Source of the DNA: Streptomyces phaeoluteigriseus
GTDB lineage: Bacteria; Actinomycetota; Actinomycetes; Streptomycetales; Streptomycetaceae
Assembly (NCBI RefSeq): GCF_001896135.2
Contig: NZ_MPOH02000003.1
Coordinates: 65,653-129,652 of the forward strand
Length of the DNA stretch: 64,000 bases
Direction of reading: 5' to 3'
Shown: one piece after another, positions 19,190 through 28,226 of the stretch
Layout of the letters: each line of letters starts with the position of its first letter
Position numbering within the stretch: position 1 is the stretch's first letter
Program-made: the position numbers and the translations under genes
Notes under the pieces: model-generated
The model's database searches: none
What the model was told of the DNA's origin: nothing
Seen by the model: the letters and a program-made list of their open reading frames with translations, nothing else

Positions 19190-19228
19190 AAACGGACGTG
19201 ATCAGTGACACGTCCGTATTGTCCGTTT
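19190..19228. terminator. Nested inverted repeats after the L,D-transpeptidase gene
   Basis: ACGGACGTG (19192-19200) pairs with CACGTCCGT (19209-19217) around eight bases. AAACGGAC (19190-19197) can instead pair with GTCCGTTT (19221-19228). The region is relatively A/T-rich and is followed by TTAGGACGTCTTTT. It could be a terminator or an operator for the next small gene. Two competing stems are unusual. Confidence 0.5.
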
Positions 19229-19268
19229 AGGACGTCTTTTACTCACGTCGCCTTCACCCCAGGCCCCG

Positions 19269-19274
19269 TAAGAT
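19269..19274 (+). promoter_or_regulatory. -10 hexamer TAAGAT for a leaderless small gene
   Basis: TAAGAT ends seven bases before ATG 19282. There is no ribosome-binding site. A CTTCAC-like hexamer about 17 bases further up may be the -35. Confidence 0.55.
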
Positions 19275-19281
19275 TCACACC

Positions 19282-19455
19282 ATGTCCACCACTGTTGAAC
19301 CCCTCTCCGAGCGATCGGCCGCGGAGGTCAACGAGGAGATCCGGGCCCTGTGGCTCCGGTCGGGCGGGACACTGACGGGCGAGCAGCGCGAGGAGTACCG
19401 GCGGCTCGTCCTGGAGTGGGCCGCCGTGGCCCCGCAGTCGGCCGAGGCGGCCTGA
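19282..19455 (+). CDS. Small acidic protein of 57 residues
   Basis: This short gene has clean codon bias from ATG 19282 to TGA 19455. The product begins MSTTVEPLSERSAAEVNEEI, continues IRALWLRSGGTLTGEQREEY and RRLVLEWAAVA, and ends PQSAEAA. It is predicted mostly helical and cytosolic. No family was recognised. A -10 hexamer immediately upstream and no Shine-Dalgarno suggest leaderless translation. The gene is easily missed because of its size. Confidence 0.7.
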   Translation: MSTTVEPLSERSAAEVNEEIRALWLRSGGTLTGEQREEYRRLVLEWAAVAPQSAEAA

Positions 19456-19577
19456 CAGCCGTCCGGCCGCGGGGCCTTCCGCCTCGCTGCTCCGCCTCCG
19501 CCTCCGCAACTCCGTCCGGGCACCCCGCGTGGGTGCCCTTCTCGTTGTCCGGCGACGCCACCGTGTCCGGCGTCACC

Positions 19578-20978
19578 TCACCCCCAGGTCGCCGAGTAGT
19601 GCCGCTGGTACGCCTTGCGGTCCTGTTCCGCCCGGATGTACCGGGTCGCCACCAGCGCGACCAGACTGCCCGCGATCACCAGCAGGCCGGGGCCGATGTT
19701 GCGCGGATCGGTGAGCCGCGCCACCAGTGACACGGTGCCCGTGCCGCCCGTCACCGGTGTCGTCGAGCCCGGCGTGACCGAACCCGGGGCCACCGCCGCC
19801 TGCGTCGGCGACGACGACGGCTGGGGGGCGCCCTCGGACGGTGCGGGCGAGGCGCCGTTCCCCGCCGCGTCGGAGGGCGCCGCCACGATCAGCTGCACCC
19901 CGAGCTGCGCCAGCGCCTTCGTCACCGGCTGGAAGAACGTCGTGCCGCCCGTCGTGCAGTCACCGCTGCCGCCCGAGGTGACGCCGAGTGCGACGCCCTC
20001 GGAGAACATCGGGCCGCCACTGTCGCCGGACTCGGCGCACACGTTCGTCTCGATCAGGCCCGAGACGGTGCCCTCCGGGTAGTTGACCGTCGCGTCGAGG
20101 CCGGTCACCTCGCCGTCGCGCAGCCCGGTGGTGCTGCCACTGCGGAACACCCGCTGTCCCACGGCCGCGTCGCCCACCCCCGTGATCCGCACGCCGTTGC
20201 CGTCGCCGATGGCCACGATGTCCGCCCCCGCGCCGGCCTTCCCGCCGGCGTACTGCACGAGCGAGAAGTCGGAGCCGGGGAACGTGGAGTTGACCGTCTC
20301 GCCCACCTGCTGGGCGCCCTGGTTGTCGGCGAACCAGCTGGACCCGGTGGGCCCGCAGTGTCCGGCGGTGAGGATGAAGTCGTTCGATCCGTTGGTCACG
20401 TTGAAGCCGGCCGAACAGCGCCCGCCGGTCGACAGGATGGGCTGGGCGCCGTTGAGCCGGGTGGTGAAGGTGCCCTCGGTGCGCTCCATGCGGACGAAAC
20501 TGCCGATGCCCGACGCCACGTCCGTCATCCGCCCCCAGTCGGAGGCCGACACCGTGCTGTCGCCGCGCACCACGACCTGGTTGGACTTGTAGTCCATCAC
20601 CCAGGCGGTCCCGGCCACCCGGGGCGCCGAACGCAGCGCCGCCGCGGCCGACTTCAGCTCGTTCAGGCTGTGCCCGACGACCTTCGCCTCGGCGCCCGCC
20701 GCACGGACCGTCGCGGCCGAGTCCTCGTCGGTGACCGCGACCACCGGCCGGCCCTCCGCGTCGACCCAGGAGCCCGCCGTCCGGGCGGTGCCGAGCCGCT
20801 TCACCAGGTCCGCGCCGGTGCTCGCGACGGACTGCGCCGCACCACCCGGCACGGTCGTGGTGGCGGGCGGCACACTCGCCATGGCGGCCTGCGTGACCAT
20901 GACGCCCCCGAGGAGGAGCCCGCCGACGGCCGCCAGCCGTGTCGCTCGCCGGACGGTCCGTCGTCGTACGTGCCTCAT
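19578..20978 (-). CDS. Membrane-anchored chymotrypsin-like serine protease (family S1)
   Basis: This 466-residue exported protease has a signal peptide (residues 12-35) and a propeptide-like stretch to about 180. The S1 protease domain has catalytic His207 (ILTAGHCGP), Asp237 (GSDFSLV) and Ser320 (AESGDSGGP), as in streptogrisin-type proteases. A serine/proline/threonine-rich linker (about 360-425) leads to a C-terminal membrane helix (LLVIAGSLVALVATRYI) and a basic tail. The enzyme is probably tethered outside the membrane. ATG 20978. Substrate is unknown. Confidence 0.88.
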   Translation of the reverse strand: MRHVRRRTVRRATRLAAVGGLLLGGVMVTQAAMASVPPATTTVPGGAAQSVASTGADLVKRLGTARTAGSWVDAEGRPVVAVTDEDSAATVRAAGAEAKVVGHSLNELKSAAAALRSAPRVAGTAWVMDYKSNQVVVRGDSTVSASDWGRMTDVASGIGSFVRMERTEGTFTTRLNGAQPILSTGGRCSAGFNVTNGSNDFILTAGHCGPTGSSWFADNQGAQQVGETVNSTFPGSDFSLVQYAGGKAGAGADIVAIGDGNGVRITGVGDAAVGQRVFRSGSTTGLRDGEVTGLDATVNYPEGTVSGLIETNVCAESGDSGGPMFSEGVALGVTSGGSGDCTTGGTTFFQPVTKALAQLGVQLIVAAPSDAAGNGASPAPSEGAPQPSSSPTQAAVAPGSVTPGSTTPVTGGTGTVSLVARLTDPRNIGPGLLVIAGSLVALVATRYIRAEQDRKAYQRHYSATWG

Positions 20979-21096
20979 GCATGGCTCCCGAAACAGCGAA
21001 CACGCGGTCCCAACACCGCGGGGTCCTCCCGTCGTTGAGAACCCTCACTCCCTTACGTGCCGGGACCCGGCCGCGTTCAGCCCGGAAACGGTCACC

Positions 21097-21927
21097 TCAC
21101 GGCTTGCGGGCCACCCCGCCGAACATGGCGACCTCCTCCGGCTCCGCCCCGTCGCCGTCCTCCGGGCGCCAGCGCGAGCAGGACAGCACGCCCGGCTCCA
21201 GCAGTTCCAGACCGTCGAAGAACCGGGCCACGTCCTCGGGCGTGCGCTGGGTCAGTTTCGGCGTGCCGTGCTCGTTCCAGAACTTCACGGCCTCGTCCAC
21301 GTCCGGCATCGACGGGCTGGTGACGGTGTGCGACAGCACCAGGTGGCTGCCCGCCGGCAGCCTGTCGACCAGCCGGCGCACCAGGGAGTACGGGTCCTCG
21401 TCGTCGCCGACGAAGATGACCACGCCGAGCAGGATCAGCGCCACCGGCTTGCTGAGGTCCAGGGTCTTCGCGGCGTGTTCCAGGATCGCGTCGACGTTGC
21501 GCAGGTCCTCGTCGAGATAGTCGGTGCGGCCCTCGGGCGAGCTGGTGAGCAGGGCACGGGCGTGCGCCAGGACCAGCGGGTCGTTGTCGACGTAGACGAT
21601 CCGGGCTTCCGGGGCGGCGGCCTGGGCGACCTCGTGGGTGTTGTCCGCGGTGGGCAGACCGGTGCCGATGTCGAGGAACTGGCGTATCCCGACCTCGTGG
21701 ACCAGGTGGCGCACGGCGCGGCCCAGGAAGAGACGGTCGGCGCGGGCGTACTCGCCGATGCCCGGGTGCAGCCGGCGGATCTGGTCGCCGGCCACGCGGT
21801 CGACCTCGTAGTTGTCCTTGCCGCCCAGCCAGTAGTTCCAGATGCGGGCGGTGTGCGGCTGGTTGGTGTTGATGCGGTCGCGCAGTGACTGCGCCGCCTG
21901 GTCCACGGCCGGCGGGTTCTCGGACAC
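21097..21927 (-). CDS. DUF574/Methyltransf_19 S-adenosylmethionine methyltransferase-like protein
   Basis: This 276-residue protein belongs to the DUF574 family, greatly expanded in Streptomyces. Signatures are NYWLGGKDNYEVDR near the N-terminus, QFLDIGTGLPTADNTHEVAQ (the SAM site), and IVYVDNDPLVLAHARALL. GTG 21927 has AGGAG eight bases upstream. An upstream frame to 21972 adds only a basic stretch. DUF574 proteins have methyltransferase folds, and several sit near developmental regulators, but substrates are unknown. It diverges from the C-S lyase gene. Confidence 0.85.
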   Translation of the reverse strand: MSENPPAVDQAAQSLRDRINTNQPHTARIWNYWLGGKDNYEVDRVAGDQIRRLHPGIGEYARADRLFLGRAVRHLVHEVGIRQFLDIGTGLPTADNTHEVAQAAAPEARIVYVDNDPLVLAHARALLTSSPEGRTDYLDEDLRNVDAILEHAAKTLDLSKPVALILLGVVIFVGDDEDPYSLVRRLVDRLPAGSHLVLSHTVTSPSMPDVDEAVKFWNEHGTPKLTQRTPEDVARFFDGLELLEPGVLSCSRWRPEDGDGAEPEEVAMFGGVARKP

Positions 21928-22085
21928 GGATCTGCTCCTGGGATGCCTGGTGCGTGCGGTGTTTCGGGTCAAGGAGCAATCTAGACCGGTGAGTTGATCT
22001 CCGTGCGCGGTCCCGGGCTTTCCGCGGCCCCCGCAAGGCCCGCCGACGGCCCGTCCGGGTCGTCCCGGCTCACGCCACGGCCCCC

Positions 22086-22091
22086 TATCTT
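22086..22091 (+). promoter_or_regulatory. -10 hexamer TATCTT for a leaderless C-S lyase mRNA
   Basis: TATCTT lies six bases before ATG 22098, with no ribosome-binding site between them. This is the recurring leaderless geometry seen in this window. Confidence 0.55.
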
Positions 22092-22097
22092 GGGCCC

Positions 22098-23276
22098 ATG
22101 ACCAGGATCCCGCACGAATCGTCCGGTGAACCGAATCCGCTGCGCGCCCTCACGCTCGACCGCCTCCGACGCCGTACGAGCATGAAGTGGCGCACCTACC
22201 CCGACGACGTCCTGCCGCTGTGGGTCGCCGAGATGGACGTCCCGCTCGCCGAGCCCGTCGTCCGGGCGGTCGGTGACGCGCTCGCCCTGGGCGACACCGG
22301 CTATGCCGCCGGCACCGGTTACGCGGAGGCGCTGGCCGCGTTCGCCGCCGAGCGGTGGGGGTGGCACGGCCTCGCGGTCGAGCGGACGGCGATCGTGCCC
22401 GACGTGATGCTGGGCGTCGTCGAGATGCTCAGGCTCGTGACCGGGCCCGGCGACCCGGTCGTCGTCAACCCGCCGGTGTACCCGCCGTTCTTCCCGTTCG
22501 TCGAGCACCTGGACCGGCGGATCGCCGAGGCGCCGCTCGGCGCGGACGGGCGGCTCGACCTCGACGTGCTGGAGGCGGCCTACCGGCGGGCCGTGGCGGG
22601 CGGCGGGCGCGCCGCGCACCTGCTGTGCAGCCCGCACAACCCGACCGGCACGGTCCACACCGCCGGGGAACTCGCCGCCGTGGCCGCCCTCGCCGACCGG
22701 TACGGCGTCCGCGTGGTCGCCGACGAGATCCACGCCCCGCTCACGGCCGGCGGCGTCGACTTCGTGCCGTACCTGAGCGTGCCCGGCGCGGACAGCGGCC
22801 TGTCGCTGATGTCGGCGTCGAAGGCGTGGAACCTGGCCGGGCTCAAGGCCGCCCTCGCCGTCGCGGGGCCCGCGGCCGAGGCAGACCTGGCCCTGCTGCC
22901 GGAGGAGGTCGGCGACGGCCCGAGCCACGTCGGCGTGATCGCCCACACCGCCGCCCTGCGCGACGGGGCCGCCTGGCTGGACGCGCTGCTCGGCGGCCTC
23001 GACGACAACCGGCGCCTGCTCGCCGCTCTCCTCGCCGACGAACTGCCCGGCGTCGTGCACCGGCCGGGTGAGGCGACGTATCTGGCCTGGCTGGACTGCC
23101 GGGCGCTGGACCTCGGCGACGACCCGGCCCGGGTCTTCCTGGAGCGGGGCCGGGTCGCCCTCAGCCCCGGCCCGCAGTTCGGCACGGGCGGCGCCGGCCA
23201 CGTACGGCTGAATCTCGCGACCTCGCCGGAGATCCTCGCGGAGGCGGTGCGGAGGATGGCGTCCGCCCTGCGCTGA
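22098..23276 (+). CDS. MalY/PatB-family PLP-dependent C-S lyase (cystathionine beta-lyase type)
   Basis: This 392-residue class-I aminotransferase-fold enzyme matches the MalY/PatB family, which cleaves cystathionine or cysteine conjugates. N-terminal [20 protein letters not shown] is diagnostic. Other motifs are [21 protein letters not shown] (PLP-ring aspartate) and [14 protein letters not shown] (Schiff-base lysine). The C-terminus has [10 protein letters not shown]. It is cytosolic and complete. Transcription appears to start at the ATG. No sulfur-metabolism neighbours are present, so its role in methionine synthesis or detoxification is unresolved. Confidence 0.88.
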   Translation: MTRIPHESSGEPNPLRALTLDRLRRRTSMKWRTYPDDVLPLWVAEMDVPLAEPVVRAVGDALALGDTGYAAGTGYAEALAAFAAERWGWHGLAVERTAIVPDVMLGVVEMLRLVTGPGDPVVVNPPVYPPFFPFVEHLDRRIAEAPLGADGRLDLDVLEAAYRRAVAGGGRAAHLLCSPHNPTGTVHTAGELAAVAALADRYGVRVVADEIHAPLTAGGVDFVPYLSVPGADSGLSLMSASKAWNLAGLKAALAVAGPAAEADLALLPEEVGDGPSHVGVIAHTAALRDGAAWLDALLGGLDDNRRLLAALLADELPGVVHRPGEATYLAWLDCRALDLGDDPARVFLERGRVALSPGPQFGTGGAGHVRLNLATSPEILAEAVRRMASALR

Positions 23277-23293
23277 CGCCGTCCACGCGTGCC

Positions 23294-23299
23294 TACACT
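23294..23299 (+). promoter_or_regulatory. -10 hexamer TACACT for a leaderless oxidoreductase mRNA
   Basis: TACACT stands six bases before ATG 23306. No Shine-Dalgarno sequence is present in the 30-base intergenic space after the C-S lyase stop. Confidence 0.55.
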
Positions 23300-23305
23300 G
23301 CGGGC

Positions 23306-23686
23306 ATGGACGACAAGGCGCTCGACCGGCTCGGAGCAGGGAAGTATCTGCTGATCACCAGCTATCGGAAGAACGGGACCGGGGTCGCCACCCCCGTGTG
23401 GGTGGTGCGCGACGGGGACGCGCTCGGGGCCTGGTCGGCCGCCGACGCCTGGAAGGTGAAGCGGATCCGGGCCCGCGGGGACGTCATGGTCGGGCCGTGC
23501 GACGTCCGAGGCAACCCCACCGGCGAGCAGATCCCGGCCACCGCCGAGATCTGCGACGCGCGGACCACCGCCCGCTACCGCACGCTGATCGCCCGCAAGT
23601 ACGGTGTCGTCGGCCGCCTCACGCTGCTCGGCAGCAGGCTCCGGCGGGGCCCGGCGGGGACGGTCGGCATCCGCGTGACCCTGTGA
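23306..23686 (+). CDS. PPOX-class F420-dependent oxidoreductase-like protein
   Basis: This 126-residue split-barrel flavin/deazaflavin-binding protein starts DKALDRLGAGKYLLITSYRK. It continues with GTGVATPVWVV, DAWKVKRIRARGDVMVGPCD and RGNPTGEQ. These match the short actinobacterial PPOX-class F420-dependent family (pyridoxamine-phosphate-oxidase-like fold). Members bind F420, FMN or haem, so cofactor and substrate remain open. It has its own leaderless-type promoter despite close spacing to the upstream gene. Confidence 0.8.
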   Translation: MDDKALDRLGAGKYLLITSYRKNGTGVATPVWVVRDGDALGAWSAADAWKVKRIRARGDVMVGPCDVRGNPTGEQIPATAEICDARTTARYRTLIARKYGVVGRLTLLGSRLRRGPAGTVGIRVTL

Positions 23687-23695
23687 ACGGACGAA

Positions 23696-23723
23696 GGGGC
23701 GGGGACCGTCCGGTCCCCGCCCC
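23696..23723. terminator. Perfect 13-bp bidirectional terminator hairpin
   Basis: GGGGCGGGGACCG (23696-23708) and its exact complement (23711-23723) are separated by two bases. It lies between the convergent oxidoreductase and hydrolase genes. Confidence 0.85.
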
Positions 23724-23758
23724 CTCACCGCACGGGTGCGGTCCACGACGCCGGGACG

Positions 23759-26564
23759 CTATGACGCGTCCGTCACCGTTCCCGTCAGGACGGGGTGGCC
23801 GGGTAGCGGCTCGGCCTCGTCGTCGGTGAGTGCCAGCCGCACCGACTCGACGGGCTCCGTCACCTGGTCCGCCACCGTCACCACGGAGAAGTCGGCGGTG
23901 GTGGTGCCGGCGGGGATGCCCATCCACGCCCACACGTCCGCCCCGGACAGCGGGCGCTCCGGATCGGGCAGGGCACCGGCGTGCTCCAGCAGCCACTGCG
24001 GGTCGACGTCCCTGGTGGACAGCTCGGCGCCCTCGGTGACCGGCATGACCAGCACCGGCTGCCAGAACACCACGTCGGCGGGCTCGGACAGGGAGATCCG
24101 CCAGGTCAGTGTCCCGCCCTCGGTCACCCGGTCCGTGACCGGGGTCAGGGTCACCTCGGGCGCGGGGTCGTCGTTCCGCGCGGTGACCCCGCCCCGGTAG
24201 GAGCCGATGACGGCGCCGCGCACGGCCTTGGCGAGGACGTCGTGCTGCTCGTCGTAGCCGAAGCGGGTGTCACCCTTCACCTCGACCGGTACGTCGACGG
24301 GGGTGGCGCCGGGCCGTACGGTGACGAGTCTGTCCACGGACTGGCCGGTGTCCGGGTCCAGGACGGAGAAGCGGACCGTGCCGCTGCCGTGTCCGGAGAC
24401 CCGCACCGGGACGTGGTAGGTCCGGGTTCCGGAGTCGCCCTCCTCGACGGTGAGGCGGCCGATGTCGACGCGCGGCAGGGCCGCCGCCGTCACCGCCGGG
24501 GTGCCGGGCGCCCAGCCCCAGGCGTCCATCAGCCAGGCCTGCCCGGAGCCCGAACGGGGGGTGAGTTCCAGGGACTTGACGTGCTTGAGGTCGAGTCCGG
24601 CGCGGGTGGCCGCGGTGAGCGGGACGCGCACCTCGCGTGCCCAGTAGGAGGCGGTGCGCTCGCTGCCGGGCAGGCCGTCGACCGTGACGCGGCCGAGCCG
24701 GGCCCGGTGGCCGGCCGAGTCGGTGACGGAGACGTCCAGTGCGGTGCCGGTCGTGTTCGGCGGCACGAACACGCGCAGCGCCAGGCTCTTCGCGCCGTTG
24801 AGGGAGAGGGGCGCGGCCGGGCGGATTCGGGTCGCGGTGCCCGGTGCCGTCCAGTTCAGCGCGACCGCGCCGCGGCCGGCCTCCTTGTCGGTCTGCCACC
24901 ACGCGAAGTGGGGCGACGATCCCGTGGTGTCGGGGGGCAGGCAGGCCTCGGCGGGGTCGGGGTCGATCGCCGCGCACAGCCTGCCGCCGGTCACCTTCAC
25001 CCCGCGTCGGGCAGGAACCCGGCCGTGCGGCGGGCGCCGACGGCGTGGGTCAGCACCTGGGCCGGGCCCGCGGACGGGGCGCGGCGTCCCGAGCCGTCGA
25101 GCAGCGGGCGCACCCGGTCGCGCCGGCGACGAACAGCCGGGCCGCGGCCGCGATGTAGGTGGCACCGGCCTGGTGCTGCCGGTCGGCGGTCAGCCGGGTG
25201 GGGGCGCCCGCGGAGCACACCGGGTCGGGCTGCTCCGGGTCGTCCCAGAAGTCGTCGGAGGAGGGCGCCTCCGACAGGCCGGGCGTCCACTCCGAGTTGA
25301 AGTAGTTGTGGTTGGCGCCGACCACGTACACGGCGCTGTGCAGGGCGGTGCCGCGGCTGATACCGCGTGTGCCGTCGACGTACACCTCGCCCTGGAGGTC
25401 GGAGACGTCGCCGTCGCAGCCCGGCAGGATGGTCGCGGACGGCACGTCGGCCACCGGGTTCTGGCCGAAGATCGTCGGTCCGATGAGGACGGTGCCGCGG
25501 ATCTTCCAGCGCACCGGGCCGCGGTAGCCGTCCTGGGCGGCCGGCGGCGGGTACAGGCTGTCCATGGCGGCGCGGTTGACGCCCTCGCCGCCGCGGGAGT
25601 GCCCGACGAGCAGGACGCGCGACAGGTCGGCCGGCGGGGCGTCGCGTACGGCCGCGGGGGCGCTGCCCGGACGGGCGGCCCAGCCGGCCCACCGCGCGAG
25701 GTGCTGCCGTACCAGTGAGGAGCGGGCCTGCGCGCCTCCGTCCTCGGCCTCCCAGTCCTGGCCGTTGACGCCGTTGGCGGAGATCGACACCGTCACATAG
25801 CCCTGGGAGGCCAGGAGTCGCTGGTCCTTCAGGTAGCCCTGGTGGCTCGGGATCGCCTTCAGGCCGGCCGGGCAGGGCCAGTCGCCGGTCACGTCGTCGC
25901 CGCCCGGCTTGTAGCAGGTGCCGTGCCGGCCGTGCAGGAAGAGCGCGAGAGGCCGTTTGCCGGTGGCGCCCCGGGGCGCCACGACCACGGCCTCCATCTC
26001 GACCGGCTGGGCGAAGCCGGGCAGTTTCACCGGGGCGAGGCCGTACTCACCGGTGACCGTGCGGTACGCGCCCGGCCGGCCGGGATCCACGGAGTTCGCC
26101 GGGAGCGCGGCCGGGGGCTCGGCGGCGGACAGCGCGTCGCGCCGTTTCCGCGCGGTGTCGCCGGCGGGCGCGTCCAACCGGCGTCCGCCCGCCAGGACCT
26201 GGAGGTCCTTCAGGGGCGTGTCGCCCACGGCGTCGAGGGACAGCCGGAACGTACGGCCGTCGTTCTCCGCCTTCGGGGCGCCGAGCAGCCGGTCGCCGGC
26301 GTGGAACTCCACGCGGGCGTCGCCCATGGGCACGGGCCGGGGCGAGCGCCACACCAGCAGGCGTTCGGCGCCCTCACCGCCGATTCTCCAGCCGGGCGGC
26401 AGGGCGCTGTCGAAGGACGTGGTCGACGGTCTTGTCTCGGACGGTTGCCGGGCTTGTGCCAGTCCCGTCTCGGACGGTTGCCGGGCTTGTGCCAGTCCCG
26501 GTGTTCCCGCCAGGGCCGCGAGTGCGGCCACGGCGGTGACACCTATTCGCCGGGCACGGATCAA
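23759..26564 (-). CDS. Large secreted alpha/beta hydrolase with C-terminal Calx-beta-like domain, two frameshifts
   Basis: This exported protein has about 935 residues after repair. TTG 26564, preceded by GAGGAG at seven bases, gives a normal signal peptide (RRIGVTAVAALAALAG). The hydrolase domain has PLALFLHGRHGTCY, then VLLVGHSRGGEGVNRAAM with the nucleophile serine. The C-terminal third includes RLTVEEGDSGTRTYHVPVRV and RVTEGGTLTWRISLSEP, acidic repeats like Calx-beta modules. Frames change near 25125 (after RLFVAG, into DRVRPLLDGSG) and near 25005 (GFLPDAG into VKVTGGRLCAA). Each junction needs one base. The substrate could be an ester or a cell-wall polymer; unknown. Confidence 0.75.
26434..26499. 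repeat. Exact 33-bp tandem duplication inside a coding region
   Basis: Bases 26434-26466 and 26467-26499 are identical. On the minus strand they encode the 11-residue unit GLAQARQPSET twice, just after the signal peptide of the secreted hydrolase. The duplication is in frame and gives a flexible, repetitive mature N-terminus. Confidence 0.95.
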
Positions 26565-26774
26565 GGGTCCACTCCTCAACGTTCGGAGCGCGGGAACCCC
26601 GTCCGTATCCGGAGCCCCTCGCGTCACGAAGGAAGCGAAAAGGGACCTGTGGGTTGCCTGTGGTGACGGATCCGTGGCGGATTCCGCCCGCTCAGGACAA
26701 GAATCCGGACAGCGGCAACTTCCCCTGCCACGCCCGGACTTGACCCGGCCGCAACGGAGGGCCGCCGGGCCGGG

Positions 26775-27200
26775 TCAGTGCCAGGCCCGGTACGGCTCGT
26801 CGATCAGCTGGAAGACCGGCTCGCCCCGCACCGGGTCCTTGGCCGTGGACAGCCGGACCCGGTCACCGCTGTGGATACCGATCAGCGGGCCCATCACCCG
26901 GCCGCGCACCACGAAGCCCTCGGCCATCTCGACCAGGGACACGTTGCGCGCGGAGGGGGTGTTGCGGTGCACCACCGTGGCGTGGCGGACGGTGCCCGTG
27001 CCCTCGCTGCGCTCCGTGCGCAGCTCGCTGCCCTGACAGACCGGACACAGCAGCCGGTGGTACATCGCGGTGCCGCAGTAGGTGCAGCGCTGGAAGAGGA
27101 TCGCGTCCGTGTCCGTGGTGGCCCGGCGGTCGAGGAGACCCGCCGAGGAGCCCGCCGCCTGCTGAACGGCGCTTCCTGAGTGGTGGTACACGCTGGTCAA
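26775..27200 (-). CDS. Zn-ribbon/OB-fold protein (DUF35 type)
   Basis: This 141-residue protein has a rubredoxin-like zinc ribbon (Cys39, Cys42, Cys52, Cys55: FQRCTYCG and LLCPVC) followed by an OB-fold (about 65-135, RHATVVHRNTPSARNVSLVE). DUF35 proteins usually partner thiolase-like or acyl-CoA enzymes, acting as acyl-CoA-binding subunits in lipid or aromatic degradation. No thiolase lies next to it. A 15-bp palindrome is about 93 bases upstream, matching half-sites upstream of the TetR gene, so it is probably under that repressor. Confidence 0.85.
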   Translation of the reverse strand: MTSVYHHSGSAVQQAAGSSAGLLDRRATTDTDAILFQRCTYCGTAMYHRLLCPVCQGSELRTERSEGTGTVRHATVVHRNTPSARNVSLVEMAEGFVVRGRVMGPLIGIHSGDRVRLSTAKDPVRGEPVFQLIDEPYRAWH

Positions 27201-27292
27201 CTCCCTGCACTTCGGCCGGAATCCCCCGTGCGCGGCTCACCCGGGCACAGGCGTGCTCGGTTCGCCGTGCCACCGTGCACGCCCACAGGTTA

Positions 27293-27307
27293 TGGCACTC
27301 AGTGCCA
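27293..27307. promoter_or_regulatory. Perfect 15-bp palindromic operator upstream of the OB-fold gene
   Basis: TGGCACT-C-AGTGCCA is symmetric about 27300. The half GGCACTCAGT recurs in the inverted repeat at 28227-28259 in front of the TetR gene. A third partial copy (GGCACTGCG) is at about 27316. Confidence 0.7.
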
Positions 27308-27338
27308 CCCGTAAAGGCACTGCGTACCCCCAATCTGC

Positions 27339-27453
27339 CGGGGTGACGCCGTATGGAACCGGGGGGGGGTGACGCCGTACGGAACCGGGCGGGCGGCGCC
27401 GGGCGGAACCAGGAGGCCACGCCGGGCAGAACCAGGAGGGCGACGCAGAACCG
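27339..27453. repeat. Degenerate tandem repeat of about 19-26 bases with a nine-G run
   Basis: Five imperfect units follow one another, each ending in GGAAC or AGAAC: CGGGGTGACGCCGTATGGAA, then one with nine G (27361-27369), then three more diverged. They fill the space between the OB-fold promoter and the TetR stop codon. No gene is present. The poly-G run is a likely slippage site. Confidence 0.65.
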
Positions 27454-27458
27454 GCCGG

Positions 27459-28193
27459 CTACTCGCGTCCGAGGGTGGTCTCGATCTCCCGCACCACCCG
27501 CCACAGCGGCGCTCCCCGCCGTGACACGACCACCACCACGTCCTCGGGGTGCTCGGGGTCCTCGGCGGGGTGCTCCGGTGCCGGGGCGGCGGGCGGAGCG
27601 CCGAACGCGGACTGTACGTACCCGAGCGCGTGGTCCACCGTGGTGCTCGCGTCGCCCTTCCCGTCCGAACGCAGCCAGGAGCGCAGCGCGTTGTTGTGGG
27701 CGGCGACCACGGCGGCGGCGACCACGTCGGCCCGCAGACTCCCGTCGGGCCGGCCGGCGAAGCGGCCCCGGAGGTACTCGGCGAGGGCACGCTCGTAACG
27801 CCACACCACCGACAGCTCGTACGCCCGCAGTCCGGGCACCTGCTTGGTGAGGCGGTAACGCTGCACGGAGAAGGAGGGGTTCTCGGCGTACATCCCCAGC
27901 ACGAGGCGGGCCGCGTCGCACACCCGGAGCACCGGCTCGTGCCCCTCGTCGCTCGCGGCGAGAAAGGCGGTCATATCGGCGAGGCAGCGCTCGTGGTCGG
28001 GGAAGACCACGTCCTCCTTGGAGGGGAAGTAGCGGAAGAAGGACCGCCGTCCCACCCCCGCGAGCGCCACGATGTCGTCGACGGTGGTCTGCTCGTAGCC
28101 GCGCTCCAGGAACAGCCGGAAGGCCGCCGCGACCAGGGCGTCCCGCATGGGCGGTTTGGTGCCGGCCGCCTCGGCGCTGTCACTGGAGCTCAT
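27459..28193 (-). CDS. TetR-family transcriptional regulator
   Basis: This complete 244-residue TetR regulator has its HTH at about 18-62 (LVAAAFRLFLERGYEQTTVD, ALAGVGRRSFFRYFPSKEDV). The effector domain has RVCDAARLVLGMYAENPSFS and a QVPGLRAYELSVVWRYERAL helix. Many long-chain acyl-CoA or lipid-linked TetR proteins look like this, but no ligand can be assigned. A 13-bp perfect inverted repeat lies 34-66 bases upstream of its ATG. A related palindrome precedes the OB-fold gene downstream, suggesting autoregulation and control of that gene. Confidence 0.9.
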   Translation of the reverse strand: MSSSDSAEAAGTKPPMRDALVAAAFRLFLERGYEQTTVDDIVALAGVGRRSFFRYFPSKEDVVFPDHERCLADMTAFLAASDEGHEPVLRVCDAARLVLGMYAENPSFSVQRYRLTKQVPGLRAYELSVVWRYERALAEYLRGRFAGRPDGSLRADVVAAAVVAAHNNALRSWLRSDGKGDASTTVDHALGYVQSAFGAPPAAPAPEHPAEDPEHPEDVVVVVSRRGAPLWRVVREIETTLGRE

Positions 28194-28226
28194 GGCAGGG
28201 AACGTTACATCCGACCGGCGGCGATG

